The notes: a model not told the origin generated them from the sequence alone. DNA of 30,144 bases from a virus (IMGVR_UViG_3300035698_014807:1-30144); one strand, 5' to 3'. Shown: positions 8,520 through 16,619, numbered from the stretch's first letter. Made by a program: numbers and translations.

Positions 8520-9262
8520 TAGAGATTATCCTCAAACCCGGCTACTAATAAAGTAACAGCATCCGAAGCATTTCCAACTTTATATTGAATTGTTGGTACT
8601 GAAGATACTAAGTCGCAAGGCATAACAACAGAGCCAACCTGAGCCGCCGCAACACCATAACCATATCTAACGATTCCAGCAGTTGCAGAACTTGCGCCAG
8701 GTATCATTGATAATAAGTTTGTTGCACTAGCAGGTGTGTAAGCCACATCTAACATAACGCGAGTAGCGATTGGCGGTACACTTGTTGCTAAATCAACAGC
8801 GGCATAAGTAGCAGAGGCACCAGCGGCTAGCTCGGAAATAGCAACATCATAGTAATATGAACGATGCTCGTTTGTGCCGAACTGAACAAAAGCTAATAAA
8901 TCAGCGGTTCCGTCAGTTAAAGCCCAGCCAATTCTACGATAAACATCGTAACCGGCAGGAAGGTAAGGCGTTTCGTTAGTAGCTAATGACAATAAGCCAG
9001 CTGCGTCATTGTATTTTGTTGAGTCTGCAATAACATAAACGGCATACATTGAGCTATTAGCTAAAACAGCTAAATCAACACCGTTTGCACCAACAGAGCC
9101 GCCATTGATAGCTAAAGCTGAATCAATAACAATATCATTCACATTGCTTGAGTCACGAGCTGCACCAACGGCAACCGCAAGATAAGCATCGTCTGTACGA
9201 GATAATTCTAAACCGTTTACATAAGATAAACCGGCATTAACAATAGGTGTTAAAGATGACAT
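8519..9262 (-). CDS. putative head decoration or accessory virion protein
   Basis: A 247-residue protein (MSSLTPIVNAGLSYVNGLEL) with AGGAG before the ATG. It is Ala/Val/Ser-rich with regular short beta strands, has almost no basic residues, and shows no enzyme motif. The pattern AVAVGAARDSSNVNDIVID and later YVIADSTKYNDAAGLLSLAT looks like phage capsid-surface or fibre-base proteins. It lies between coat and gp4-like adaptor, where P22 itself has no gene but many relatives encode a decoration or structural protein. Abundant virion protein is a reasonable inference; its exact place in the particle is unknown. Confidence 0.55.
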   Translation of the reverse strand: MSSLTPIVNAGLSYVNGLELSRTDDAYLAVAVGAARDSSNVNDIVIDSALAINGGSVGANGVDLAVLANSSMYAVYVIADSTKYNDAAGLLSLATNETPYLPAGYDVYRRIGWALTDGTADLLAFVQFGTNEHRSYYYDVAISELAAGASATYAAVDLATSVPPIATRVMLDVAYTPASATNLLSMIPGASSATAGIVRYGYGVAAAQVGSVVMPCDLVSSVPTIQYKVGNASDAVTLLVAGFEDNL

Positions 9263-9292
9263 AAAGTTCTCCTGAACTAATTATTTCTAAGA

Positions 9293-9314
9293 TACCACCC
9301 CAAACGAGGTGGTA
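9293..9314 (-). terminator. stem-loop after the coat gene (attenuator or mRNA-stability hairpin)
   Basis: On the minus-strand RNA, TACCACCTC pairs with GGGGTGGTA (nine pairs, one G-U) around a GTTT loop. It begins 20 bases after the coat stop codon. No U run follows, so it may lower downstream expression or protect the coat mRNA rather than end transcription. Confidence 0.5.
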
Positions 9315-9333
9315 ATATCAAGATCTAGTAATG

Positions 9334-10572
9334 CTAAACAGGGATTATTAATTTCATGCAATAATCTTCAGCAAGCTGTTTTCCCCATATGCAGTCATGA
9401 ACAATACCTTGTTGGTTTTGGCCGAACAAAGAACCGAAATAAGTACGCATTGATGCGCCACTGTCTGGGTCAGAAGAGATTTTGCTATCGAAAGGTCTTG
9501 GCTCAGGTAGTCTTGGCATAGCCATGAAAAGCGGGCTGCCAGACATAATTAAACCACATCGGTGAGTTGGTAAAACAGTACACTGCATACCGGGTACGAT
9601 AGTTGTGCTAATGTTTTGATCTGAACCAGCGGTGACTTGTAGGGGCGGATTAACTGTTACAGTTACTTGGCTAGCGCCTGTTGATGCTGCGTCCGCGGTA
9701 GCTGAGAACTGAACCGGCGATTGTGTTTCTTTATGACCGATAAAGGACATGAAGCGTACGTTTGTTTGACCTGAAACGCCGTCACTGAACTGGAAGCTAT
9801 CGTATTTCTTAACTGAGTCCGCATCACTTGCAGAATCTGCCCCGCTAAATACAATCGCAGTTACCGCGCCGTTAGAATTAGTTGTTGTTGATACAACAGT
9901 TAAAACAGTTGCTGCATTACCTTCTGTTCCAGCTGTATGAACAGGCAATAAATTTGATTCAAACCATTGGCATCTTGAAAAGTCGCCGATTTCCCAGCTC
10001 ATTGCTTCACGATTACCGCGGTCAGTAGCGAACTGACTTAAGCCGCTGTTAACAATGCTTGGCACAGTGATGTTATCTAAAAATGCTTTTGTATCCATCT
10101 TTGTAGCGCCAAAATCTCTAAAGAAAGCAAGTGCATTAGCTAGCTGAGTGTAAGTTGTGAAAGCGGTTGTGCCATCGCCATAAAAACGATAAGGCGTAGT
10201 TTCGCAAACTTCAGCCACGTTAGATTCAATCTTAGTTCCTAGCTCTGCAATTGCGTCACGGCCATATTTACCCATGAATTGCTCAGCATTAAAGATGAAT
10301 TCTTGAGCGCTAAACTCGTAAGAAACGTTTGCTGCTTGGTCTACAGTTAAGCTTAAGCTTCTATCTTCTACAGCTTGAAAGCTGGCTACTAAGCCGCTAG
10401 CGGAAGTGAATCTGCTCGGTTGATCTAAAAGAATGGATGAGCCTAAGTTTTTCTCAACTTTGTCGAAGTCTTTAAACTTCATGTTACATGTGCCGATAAA
10501 TGGCTGGCTATTTAATAATAGTGCCAAACCTGATTCATTGTATGTTTGAACTGCTTGTAAGATGTTAGTCAT
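9334..10572 (-). CDS. major capsid (coat) protein, P22 gp5-like
   Basis: A 412-residue protein, close to P22 coat (430). I place the start at ATG 10572 (MTNILQAVQTYNESGLALLL) because GGAG lies nine bases upstream. The frame is open 13 codons further up, but those have no ribosome site. The family pattern is visible in FQAVEDRSLSLTVDQAANVS, the long helix-like AQEFIFNAEQFMGKYGRDAI, and the end RTYFGSLFGQNQQGIVHDCI, as in P22-type coats whose order is scaffold, coat, accessory, gp4. It assembles the HK97-fold T=7 shell around the scaffold. A strong hairpin follows the gene. Confidence 0.85.
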   Translation of the reverse strand: MTNILQAVQTYNESGLALLLNSQPFIGTCNMKFKDFDKVEKNLGSSILLDQPSRFTSASGLVASFQAVEDRSLSLTVDQAANVSYEFSAQEFIFNAEQFMGKYGRDAIAELGTKIESNVAEVCETTPYRFYGDGTTAFTTYTQLANALAFFRDFGATKMDTKAFLDNITVPSIVNSGLSQFATDRGNREAMSWEIGDFSRCQWFESNLLPVHTAGTEGNAATVLTVVSTTTNSNGAVTAIVFSGADSASDADSVKKYDSFQFSDGVSGQTNVRFMSFIGHKETQSPVQFSATADAASTGASQVTVTVNPPLQVTAGSDQNISTTIVPGMQCTVLPTHRCGLIMSGSPLFMAMPRLPEPRPFDSKISSDPDSGASMRTYFGSLFGQNQQGIVHDCIWGKQLAEDYCMKLIIPV

Positions 10573-10619
10573 TGAATTTGCTCCAAAAATAGCTAAACAA
10601 AACAATGCCAAATACTAAT

Positions 10620-10651
10620 GGGCTGCTATCTTGTAAAAAGATTAACAACCC
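10620..10651 (-). repeat. imperfect hairpin between scaffold and coat
   Basis: GGGTTGTTA pairs with TAGCAGCCC (nine pairs, two G-U) around a 14-base loop, starting seven bases after the scaffold stop on the minus-strand RNA. There is no U tail. It may separate scaffold and coat expression. Confidence 0.3.
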
Positions 10652-10658
10652 AAAAAGA

Positions 10659-11342
10659 CTAAGCTTTCAACCAGGGTTGACTGCGGTAATCTCGAATAGA
10701 CATTTGGCCATTGTTACCAGATATTCGAGAGGGTTGCATTCTATCAAGCGGCGCTTCAGTTCCTTGGCCTTGGGATTCTTGCATTGCATTTTTGTTTGCT
10801 GCAATACTTCCCCCAATGCGTTCAAGTTCCTTTTTAGCTTGCGCGGGTGAGATTTTAGACAAGTAGTCAACATTAGCTAGCTTAGATCCATTTTTTGATA
10901 ACTCATACATAATATCGGATGCGTTATCCATTTTAGCGACTAAGTATACAAGTTGCGGAAAGTCGGCAGGATTAAAATCCTTCATAACATCCCCGAAATC
11001 CTCATATGCCTCAGCGCCTTTGCTCATGTTAGACGAGTAAGATTCAGCTATGCCGCGCATTTCATCTTCAAGCGCTTTTTGTTGTGCTTCTTGATTGAAA
11101 CGTTCTTGCATTTGCTGAAACAATGCGTCTTGATCTATTTCTGCGGCCTGATTCGGGTAATCACTTTTTTGCATTTCTGCAATACGTTTTTCAAACTCAG
11201 CTTCTGCTTGCTTTTTGGCTCGCTCCGCTGACTCTGCCCGAGTCCGTCCTACTAGTGTATTGACTTCACTTTGCGATAACATTTTTTCAACAGCTTCTTG
11301 AGCAGGCTCTTGTGCTACCGCTTCCAAATTCTCTTCACTCAT
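10659..11342 (-). CDS. scaffolding protein
   Basis: A 227-residue protein, very acidic at the start (MSEENLEAVAQEPAQEAVEK) and almost wholly helical, with SQSEVNTLVGRTRAESAERA followed by a KKQAEAEFEKRIAEMQ coiled coil. The C-terminus is short and basic (ISGNNGQMSIRDYRSQPWLK), as expected of scaffolds, which bind coat through a basic C-terminal segment. A strong GGAGG ribosome site precedes the ATG. It lies directly before the coat gene, as gene 8 does in P22. It would drive procapsid assembly and leave before packaging. Assignment is by position, composition and size (P22 scaffold is 303). Confidence 0.8.
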   Translation of the reverse strand: MSEENLEAVAQEPAQEAVEKMLSQSEVNTLVGRTRAESAERAKKQAEAEFEKRIAEMQKSDYPNQAAEIDQDALFQQMQERFNQEAQQKALEDEMRGIAESYSSNMSKGAEAYEDFGDVMKDFNPADFPQLVYLVAKMDNASDIMYELSKNGSKLANVDYLSKISPAQAKKELERIGGSIAANKNAMQESQGQGTEAPLDRMQPSRISGNNGQMSIRDYRSQPWLKA

Positions 11343-11427
11343 TGCTTCCCTCCACTATTTCCGCGTGACCGTAAGTTGCCTAATGTCGTTTAGTAAAACG
11401 CTATAATTTCCGTTTTAGTACGTATTT

Positions 11428-11455
11428 GCCCGAAATTTCTCGGTAATGTTTCGGC
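11428..11455 (-). repeat. inverted repeat at the predicted start of scaffold/coat transcription
   Basis: GCCCGAAA and TTTCGGC form an inverted repeat (one bulged C) lying directly downstream of the candidate -10 box at 11460-11465. It would overlap the transcription start, so an operator role is possible. Confidence 0.3.
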
Positions 11456-11459
11456 TTTA

Positions 11460-11489
11460 ATTATAACTATCTTATCGTTTATAATACAA
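11460..11489 (-). promoter_or_regulatory. candidate internal late promoter for scaffold and coat
   Basis: On the minus strand: TTGTAT (11489-11484), 18-base spacer, perfect TATAAT (11465-11460). It lies in the 184-base AT-rich gap upstream of scaffold, so it could raise scaffold and coat expression above that of the terminase and portal genes. The -35 box is weak. Confidence 0.35.
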
Positions 11490-11526
11490 ATATATTTACT
11501 ATAGTGCTTATTGATTAATTGAAGCG

Positions 11527-11718
11527 TTAGAAAGGCGACCATGTGTTTCTATTGTCACCATTAATAAGTGAGTCGATAGCATCGATAATTAAATCTAGCG
11601 CGTCAATAATAATAGGTTGCAAAGGCTTTAAAAGAGAAAGGCCTGGATTCGATAGAATTAATATCGCGATACTATCCAGAGTGTGTTTAACGTTAGTAAA
11701 AAACTGTGAATGTCTCAT
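11527..11718 (-). CDS. hypothetical 63-residue protein between portal and scaffold
   Basis: MRHSQFFTNVKHTLDSIAIL starts after AAGGGG at a normal distance. The middle (PIIIDALDLIIDAIDSLI) is an amphipathic or hydrophobic helix. The strand matches the operon. An overlapping plus-strand frame (11543-11749) lacks a ribosome site and is less likely. A gap of 56 bases separates the start from the end of the portal gene. It is not recognised as any family. Confidence 0.5.
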   Translation of the reverse strand: MRHSQFFTNVKHTLDSIAILILSNPGLSLLKPLQPIIIDALDLIIDAIDSLINGDNRNTWSPF

Positions 11719-11774
11719 ACTTAACCCCTTTTTTAATTGCTCAAGTTAAGTATAGGACATAATTTTAGAAATGC

Positions 11775-13928
11775 TTAATTATCTTCGCTTTTTTCAAGAT
11801 TAACGCTTTGCATTCTATGCGCAGTCTCCATCATCTCGACCTGAGTTCTGGAATTTTCAGCGGCTATACGCTCTTTTTTCAGCTCGTTATCAACTCCAGA
11901 ATCACGAACTTTTGATATAGTTTCGATAAAGTCGTTTTGTATTTTCTGCTCTTTTAACGCTTCATCCGCTTTATATCTTTGTGCGTCTACTTGCAGTCTG
12001 GCCATGTCAATTTCTGACTTACTCGGTCCCTGCGACTCTTTCATTGCTTTTTGAGCATCCGCTTGATACAACTGCGTAGTAGCTTGACCTTGAGCCATCT
12101 GCATCTGCATTGCTGCTTGCTGCACTTGCTGTTGCTGCTCTTGATCTTTCTCTTGTTTTTGTTTTTGCTCAGCTTCATACTCGACAGCTTTTTCTTTTAA
12201 GTCTTCAATTCCTCGAATTTCAATGTTATCAAGCAAGAACGGCATGCCTTTTGCGTTGATAAACTGCGCGAAATTCTCGCTTGCTTGCATCATTGATATG
12301 ACTGTTTTAAGCGCCATATCTTTTTGCATTGAAAAGTTAACGCCTGTTTCTACTTTTACAAGCATATCTTTAGAATCGTAGTTGAAATACAAGTGCCCAG
12401 GCTTATTAATTACTTCATAGCCGCGCTTGCCAGTTGGCAATAAAATAGGCAGTGAGCGAGGCGTCCTATAAAACTTAGGTAATAAATCAACATATATTTG
12501 CGCAACGCGATTAAGACCTTTCGTGTATCCAACGACGTATGGAACCGATGCAGTGTTTGACATCATTGCGCCGCTTTGTATCGCTGTTCCGGATAATTGA
12601 TTATTATTAATTCCCAATGCCGCATCATAAGAGCCCAGGATTGTTTGGCTCATCTCATCTGAAATCTTGAATGTATTTGTAACTTCCGGCGGAATCGGCG
12701 TTCTTTGAACCTCGCGCGGCGGTGGCAAGATAATCTCTGGAGACTTTTTATCTAAGAAGTGATTATAAACAAGCGTGTCAGCTTTCTGAACGTTTTCATA
12801 AGCGTCTTGATAACTTTCCGGAATCGACTCAAGCGCTACAACAAACTTATGCTGAACCATGTTTTCAAGCTCGGCTGCTAGCGTTTGCCCTGCAAAGTTT
12901 TTAAGTTTTTGAATACCTTTTGCATTGTAAACGTAGGGTCTAGTAACTTGTTGTTGAGTATCACCCACTGACATCATCACACTATTACCGTCAACAAAAA
13001 CAAGCGGCAACTTAGAGTAATTTGTCTTAGTGCAATCTAGCATTTCATTTTCACAAAAACGATAACGCACAATTTCTAAAGTATATGATGAGCGTTCATC
13101 AATAATAATTGGCGGCTGCTCTAGCCTTCCCATTTCTTCCCATTCTTCAATTGCTTTTAAATACTCATTTTTTGATACAGTCTGACCATTAGCTAACTTA
13201 ACAATCTTATTTTTCTTGTATTGTTTTTCGTAGTAATCACAAATTAAAACGATATCTTGCTTTTCGTTCTTATATGACCACCCAAATCCTGATAGCTCTT
13301 TTGAAAACTTCATTGATTCACATAAATTAGAACCGTACTCATTTTCGAATTCGTCTTTTGTTTTTGGGTATAGTTGAAAGCAAAACTTCCCATCACCCTT
13401 GTGCGATTCTCTAGCAAGCGGGTCGAAGCCGGTTAGTGTTGGGTCAAATACTCTGTCAACGTAAATGTTTTGATCGAATGACATCTCGTTTACGTAGTCT
13501 GTATATACTTCCATCACACTAAACCCGCCCGCTAACAAATCAGAATAGATATTGTATTGCAGTTTATCGTTCTCAGCGTCAAAAAATAACGCACGTAAAT
13601 GAGACTCAACAACCTCAAGCATTCTAGTGAACTCGGGCGTTAACATCGAAATTGGTAAGCCATCCGCAGCTCTAACCTGCATTCCCGGTTGCTGTTTTGC
13701 GAACTCTCCGCGTAATCTTGATATATACGCTTCTAAAATATTAAATTCTAAATCAGGTTTGCCTAGGCTCGCTAATACACCCCTATCCTCGTCAGTTAAA
13801 GTTTCATAAAATACAAAGCGAATATATTCTTTATATCTATCTATATTGCTTTTAAAGTACTCGTTCCACTGTTCAACATTTGCTTTTAAATCTGAAAGTC
13901 TATCTTTATGTTTTTTTGAAATTTCCAT
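11775..13928 (-). CDS. portal protein, P22 gp1-like
   Basis: A 717-residue protein; P22 portal is 725. After MEISKKHKDRLSDLKANVEQ it has a portal core: EFNILEAYISRLRGEFAKQQ, an ENDKLQYNIYSDLLAGGFSV helix region, and IYVDRVFDPTLTGFDP, the equivalent of the P22 IIWDSNSK stretch. The C-terminal 130 residues are Gln-rich helix (about 590-705, KQKQEKDQEQQQQVQQ onward), corresponding to the barrel of P22-type portals. The ATG overlaps the terminase stop by TAATG. The dodecameric ring is the DNA entry vertex, holds terminase during packaging and later holds the gp4-like adaptor. Confidence 0.9.
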   Translation of the reverse strand: MEISKKHKDRLSDLKANVEQWNEYFKSNIDRYKEYIRFVFYETLTDEDRGVLASLGKPDLEFNILEAYISRLRGEFAKQQPGMQVRAADGLPISMLTPEFTRMLEVVESHLRALFFDAENDKLQYNIYSDLLAGGFSVMEVYTDYVNEMSFDQNIYVDRVFDPTLTGFDPLARESHKGDGKFCFQLYPKTKDEFENEYGSNLCESMKFSKELSGFGWSYKNEKQDIVLICDYYEKQYKKNKIVKLANGQTVSKNEYLKAIEEWEEMGRLEQPPIIIDERSSYTLEIVRYRFCENEMLDCTKTNYSKLPLVFVDGNSVMMSVGDTQQQVTRPYVYNAKGIQKLKNFAGQTLAAELENMVQHKFVVALESIPESYQDAYENVQKADTLVYNHFLDKKSPEIILPPPREVQRTPIPPEVTNTFKISDEMSQTILGSYDAALGINNNQLSGTAIQSGAMMSNTASVPYVVGYTKGLNRVAQIYVDLLPKFYRTPRSLPILLPTGKRGYEVINKPGHLYFNYDSKDMLVKVETGVNFSMQKDMALKTVISMMQASENFAQFINAKGMPFLLDNIEIRGIEDLKEKAVEYEAEQKQKQEKDQEQQQQVQQAAMQMQMAQGQATTQLYQADAQKAMKESQGPSKSEIDMARLQVDAQRYKADEALKEQKIQNDFIETISKVRDSGVDNELKKERIAAENSRTQVEMMETAHRMQSVNLEKSEDN

Positions 13929-16315
13929 TAAAATCTTGCTCCGATTCTTCGATTCATTGATGCCGCTAGTCCTAACATTACCCGCTTGTCTTTCGTGTCA
14001 TCTTGTTCAATTTGGTATATTGTTTTATCAATAAGAGCCATTTTTATGGCATCTGCAGCTGTATCGCAGTTAGAAACAAGTGTGTTATTTGCGTAATATA
14101 CCCCAAACGGTTCAACTGTCAGATTGAACACCTCTTTTAAAAGCGCGTTTTTCTCGGGCTCTTTTTGCATATTCAATATTGTGGCACTCTCTGGTGCAAT
14201 ATACTGCGGAAGCAGATCTTGCCTCAAACTCATCTCCACAAACCCTGCATTTAAATGATCTAATTTTGTTGAGGCTTGTTTTGGCATTATCTTTATGCCA
14301 CTCTTTCCCTTCATCGCTTTTGTGCCAGGCTTTAGCCAGGTGATTAATTTTCTTAAGCTGCTCTTTATTCGCGTCACTACCAACCCATTTAGCCCTATCT
14401 TTCTCATGATATTTAATATGTTGGCTACGCGAAACACACTCAAGATTTTTATAGTCGTTATTAAAATAATTATGATCTTTATGATGAACAATAAAACCGT
14501 CCGGAACTTCTTGCCCGCTATAAAACTCAAAAACCGCGACATGCAACCCTTTAGCGCCTCTCCTTCCTTTGTTCGTTTTTGACTGACTAAGATAATAGCG
14601 TCTCGCCCCCATGAGTCGATACGAGACTCCATTGAACTCAATAATTTCTTGTACTTCCATTCAAATAACTCCGTAAAACAAAATGAACTTATTTTACATT
14701 CATCTGTCATAGTATCCAACGGATAAAAATTGCAATCAGAAAAAACCGGATGATTTCCCGTTCCCTCTAACCCTATATTTGATATTGTTTTTTTAAATCC
14801 GGTACTACCGCAAGCTGTGACCGACCCAATACCAAAAGGTGTTATTATTTTATGATTAATATTTATATCTTCTATGTTTACATGCCCGATTGTCGTAGAT
14901 ATCTTTGTTCCAGATACAAAACAGATATCATCATGTCTATGCGTGTTGTTGCTTGTTATTTTAGACATGTGATTAATGCACATATCTTTATGCTTTGCTG
15001 TATCTGTAAACGATAATTGCTTAGATGCGATAAATGGCTGTATTTGCAAAAATCTATCTGTCTTACTTCCGCTTGCTCTTGAGCGTTCAATGTTTCTTAT
15101 TTGAATACCCCTCACTTCGCTTTGCAATATACTGACAAGCGTAACACCCGTCGACTTTCTTTCAATAGCTGCGATTTTCGGCGCTACTTTATGACGCATG
15201 CACTCTTGATAAAAGTCTATAAACTCGTCTTTCAAGTCCTTTGGCTCAATCCTGCACTCGTGACAATCAAGCCAATGCAGCCCTAATTCACCTGTTTTTT
15301 TACCGAAACTTTCAATCTCATAGATACCCCAGAAACTAAAAACGGTCGCGTCATTATAGCTTTTTGCTGTCTCAGCTGTATCAGCTGTTATGAATGTGCT
15401 TAGAATTTCAGGCTCAAAATCAAGGCAAATAAACCAATCTTTTTTGAATAATCCGCCCCCCGCAGGCAAGGGGTCTTGCTGATATTGCGAGCTGAAAACA
15501 TACGGAGACTTATCTTGTAGCTTTTTTAAATATTCTTCATCGTGAACTTCAGGATACAGCGCGTTTCCTGCATCATCTATAGATTTTAATATTACTCTGC
15601 GCCACGGCTTTACGTCTTTACCGCTTAAAACGTAAGCTGCCAAATCATCCTCGTGAACTCTTTGCCCGATAAAAATAATTGGCACGTTCTTGCCGCGCGG
15701 CCTCTGCCTAATCGTTTCTTCGTAGTTTTTTATAACTCTTGCGCGAATAGTATCAGAGTGAGCTTCGTCCGGCTTATGCATATCATCCAAAACCACAGCA
15801 CCTGAAAACTCATCACTGTACGGTAATCCAGCATTACGTCCAGTTATTGCACCCGCTGAGCCGAATGCAGCAATCTCGCCCCCGGCCGTTGTTTTGAAAT
15901 AGTCTTTTGCTCTTGTTTCTCTCGATACACTAACGTCAAAAAGATAGCTAAACATGTCTGAACTAATAATCTGTTTAACAAAAGAAGTATTAGCAGCTGC
16001 TAGCGTCTTAGAATATGACACGTAAATAAAGTTAGATTTTGGATATTGTGCGATGCACCATGCAATCCACATACAAACGTGCAAAGTCTTACCCGATCCA
16101 GGTTGAACATTGATTAAAAGATTGCTTTTTGTGTGTTTCATTCTTGTTATTTGTGTGAGCTCTTTGCAGATAGTAACTTGATGAGACTCGCGACACGCAG
16201 GTTTAGACTCAATGTAATTAATTTGTTTTATATGTTCTAAGAAGAACTTATTAAAATAGCTCAAACTACCCTTTAATTTAGCGGCTTCTTCTTCTTTGTC
16301 GAAATCTATTTGCAC
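13928..16315 (-). CDS. terminase large subunit interrupted by an in-frame intein
   Basis: The frame starts at GTG 16315, seven bases after AAGGA, and encodes 795 residues. Walker A is QPGSGKT (71-77) and Walker B is VVLDDMH (174-180) for the packaging ATPase. The RNase H-like nuclease has D312 (ITADTA), E385 (IAAIERKS) and HDD (461-463). Directly after HDDI the sequence becomes an intein (465-749), and the normal terminase end resumes at C750 (CDTAADAIKMALIDKTIYQI). Removing the intein leaves 510 residues, a normal length, with the joined motif HDDICDTAADAI. The protein needs splicing to restore motif III of the nuclease. The small lipoprotein gene overlaps its start and the portal gene its stop. 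Confidence 0.9.
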   Translation of the reverse strand: MQIDFDKEEEAAKLKGSLSYFNKFFLEHIKQINYIESKPACRESHQVTICKELTQITRMKHTKSNLLINVQPGSGKTLHVCMWIAWCIAQYPKSNFIYVSYSKTLAAANTSFVKQIISSDMFSYLFDVSVSRETRAKDYFKTTAGGEIAAFGSAGAITGRNAGLPYSDEFSGAVVLDDMHKPDEAHSDTIRARVIKNYEETIRQRPRGKNVPIIFIGQRVHEDDLAAYVLSGKDVKPWRRVILKSIDDAGNALYPEVHDEEYLKKLQDKSPYVFSSQYQQDPLPAGGGLFKKDWFICLDFEPEILSTFITADTAETAKSYNDATVFSFWGIYEIESFGKKTGELGLHWLDCHECRIEPKDLKDEFIDFYQECMRHKVAPKIAAIERKSTGVTLVSILQSEVRGIQIRNIERSRASGSKTDRFLQIQPFIASKQLSFTDTAKHKDMCINHMSKITSNNTHRHDDICFVSGTKISTTIGHVNIEDININHKIITPFGIGSVTACGSTGFKKTISNIGLEGTGNHPVFSDCNFYPLDTMTDECKISSFCFTELFEWKYKKLLSSMESRIDSWGRDAIILVSQKRTKEGEALKGCMSRFLSFIAGKKFRTVLLFIIKIIIILITTIKILSVFRVANILNIMRKIGLNGLVVTRIKSSLRKLITWLKPGTKAMKGKSGIKIMPKQASTKLDHLNAGFVEMSLRQDLLPQYIAPESATILNMQKEPEKNALLKEVFNLTVEPFGVYYANNTLVSNCDTAADAIKMALIDKTIYQIEQDDTKDKRVMLGLAASMNRRIGARF
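14069..14923 (-). other. intein in the terminase nuclease motif III, 285 residues
   Basis: The intein begins with C1 (CFVSGTKISTTIGHVNIEDI, a clear Hint block A). It has the block B pattern T55-x-x-H58 in GLEGTGNHPVFS, and ends with blocks F and G (VFNLTVEPFGVYYANN, then TLVSN) before Cys +1. The usual penultimate His is Ser, a substitution found in a minority of working inteins. Between about residues 88 and 265 the frame is not an in-frame homing endonuclease. It is a low-complexity, partly very hydrophobic peptide (for example LLFIIKIIIILITTIKILSV) that is the shadow of an HNH gene read in the other frame. Splicing chemistry is inferred from the blocks. Confidence 0.85.
14112..14660 (-). 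CDS. HNH homing endonuclease nested out of frame inside the intein
   Basis: 182 residues. The start MEVQEIIEFNGVSYRLMGAR, GAKGLHVAVFEFYSG and the core VHHKDHNYFNNDYKNL with H59, H60, N67, N68 and H81/H85 are those of free-standing phage HNH_3 endonucleases. A zinc ribbon follows (CRVCGDEF ... YCTREC, about 138-160). It has its own GGAG eight bases before the ATG, and a TGA stop in its own frame directly before that ATG, so it is not a frameshift product of the terminase gene. It is shifted by -1 from the terminase/intein frame and lies wholly within it. Its last codons overlap intein block F. It probably cuts an intein-free terminase allele. Confidence 0.85.
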   Translation of the reverse strand: MEVQEIIEFNGVSYRLMGARRYYLSQSKTNKGRRGAKGLHVAVFEFYSGQEVPDGFIVHHKDHNYFNNDYKNLECVSRSQHIKYHEKDRAKWVGSDANKEQLKKINHLAKAWHKSDEGKEWHKDNAKTSLNKIRSFKCRVCGDEFEARSASAVYCTRECHNIEYAKRAREKRAFKRGVQSDS

Positions 16316-16619
16316 TTAATAATCCTTTTTTTCTTTCGCGTTTGTCTTTAAATGATTGTATTGCGTGAGAAGTAGCAGCAGAAGCAGCCCCGGCCGCGAC
16401 TCCACCAGCCGCCCCTGATACTAAGTGCGATAATAGACCATTTTGACCTGAACTTGAAGGAGTGGGGGTTGATTCTGAAGTGGCAGCGGATGCAGGCAGT
16501 AAAGGCGTGACTGCCGTCGCTTTCTTCTCTTCATTGCAAGCAGATAACGAAAGAGATATAAAAGTAATTAGTAAATAGTTAACAAGCTTTTTCTTCTTCA
16601 ATAATTCTTTTATATTCAT
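16278..16619 (-). CDS. phage-encoded lipoprotein (putative)
   Basis: A 113-residue protein with a lipoprotein signal: Lys-rich start (MNIKELLKKKKLVNYLL), hydrophobic ITFISLSL, and lipobox LSAC at about residue 28. The next residue is Asn, not Asp, so the outer membrane is the expected place in a Gram-negative host. The mature part has a Ser/Thr/Pro/Ala linker (about 35-58), a Gly/Ala-rich segment (GAAGGVAAGAASAA) that could insert in a membrane, and a very basic end. It lies between the terminase genes and overlaps the large-subunit start by 38 bases. Functions such as receptor blocking are possible but only guesses. Confidence 0.65.
   Translation of the reverse strand: MNIKELLKKKKLVNYLLITFISLSLSACNEEKKATAVTPLLPASAATSESTPTPSSSGQNGLLSHLVSGAAGGVAAGAASAATSHAIQSFKDKRERKKGLLSANRFRQRRRSR

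Noticed and set aside
10620-10651. Intrinsic terminator between scaffold and coat
   Set aside because: The stem has two G-U pairs, a 14-base loop and no U run on the minus strand, and the coat gene must be read with scaffold; kept only as a weak hairpin.
14112-14700. HNH protein produced as a frameshift fusion with the intein
   Set aside because: In the HNH frame a TGA codon lies directly before its ATG, and the ATG has its own GGAG site, so it is translated on its own and not by slippage from the terminase frame upstream.
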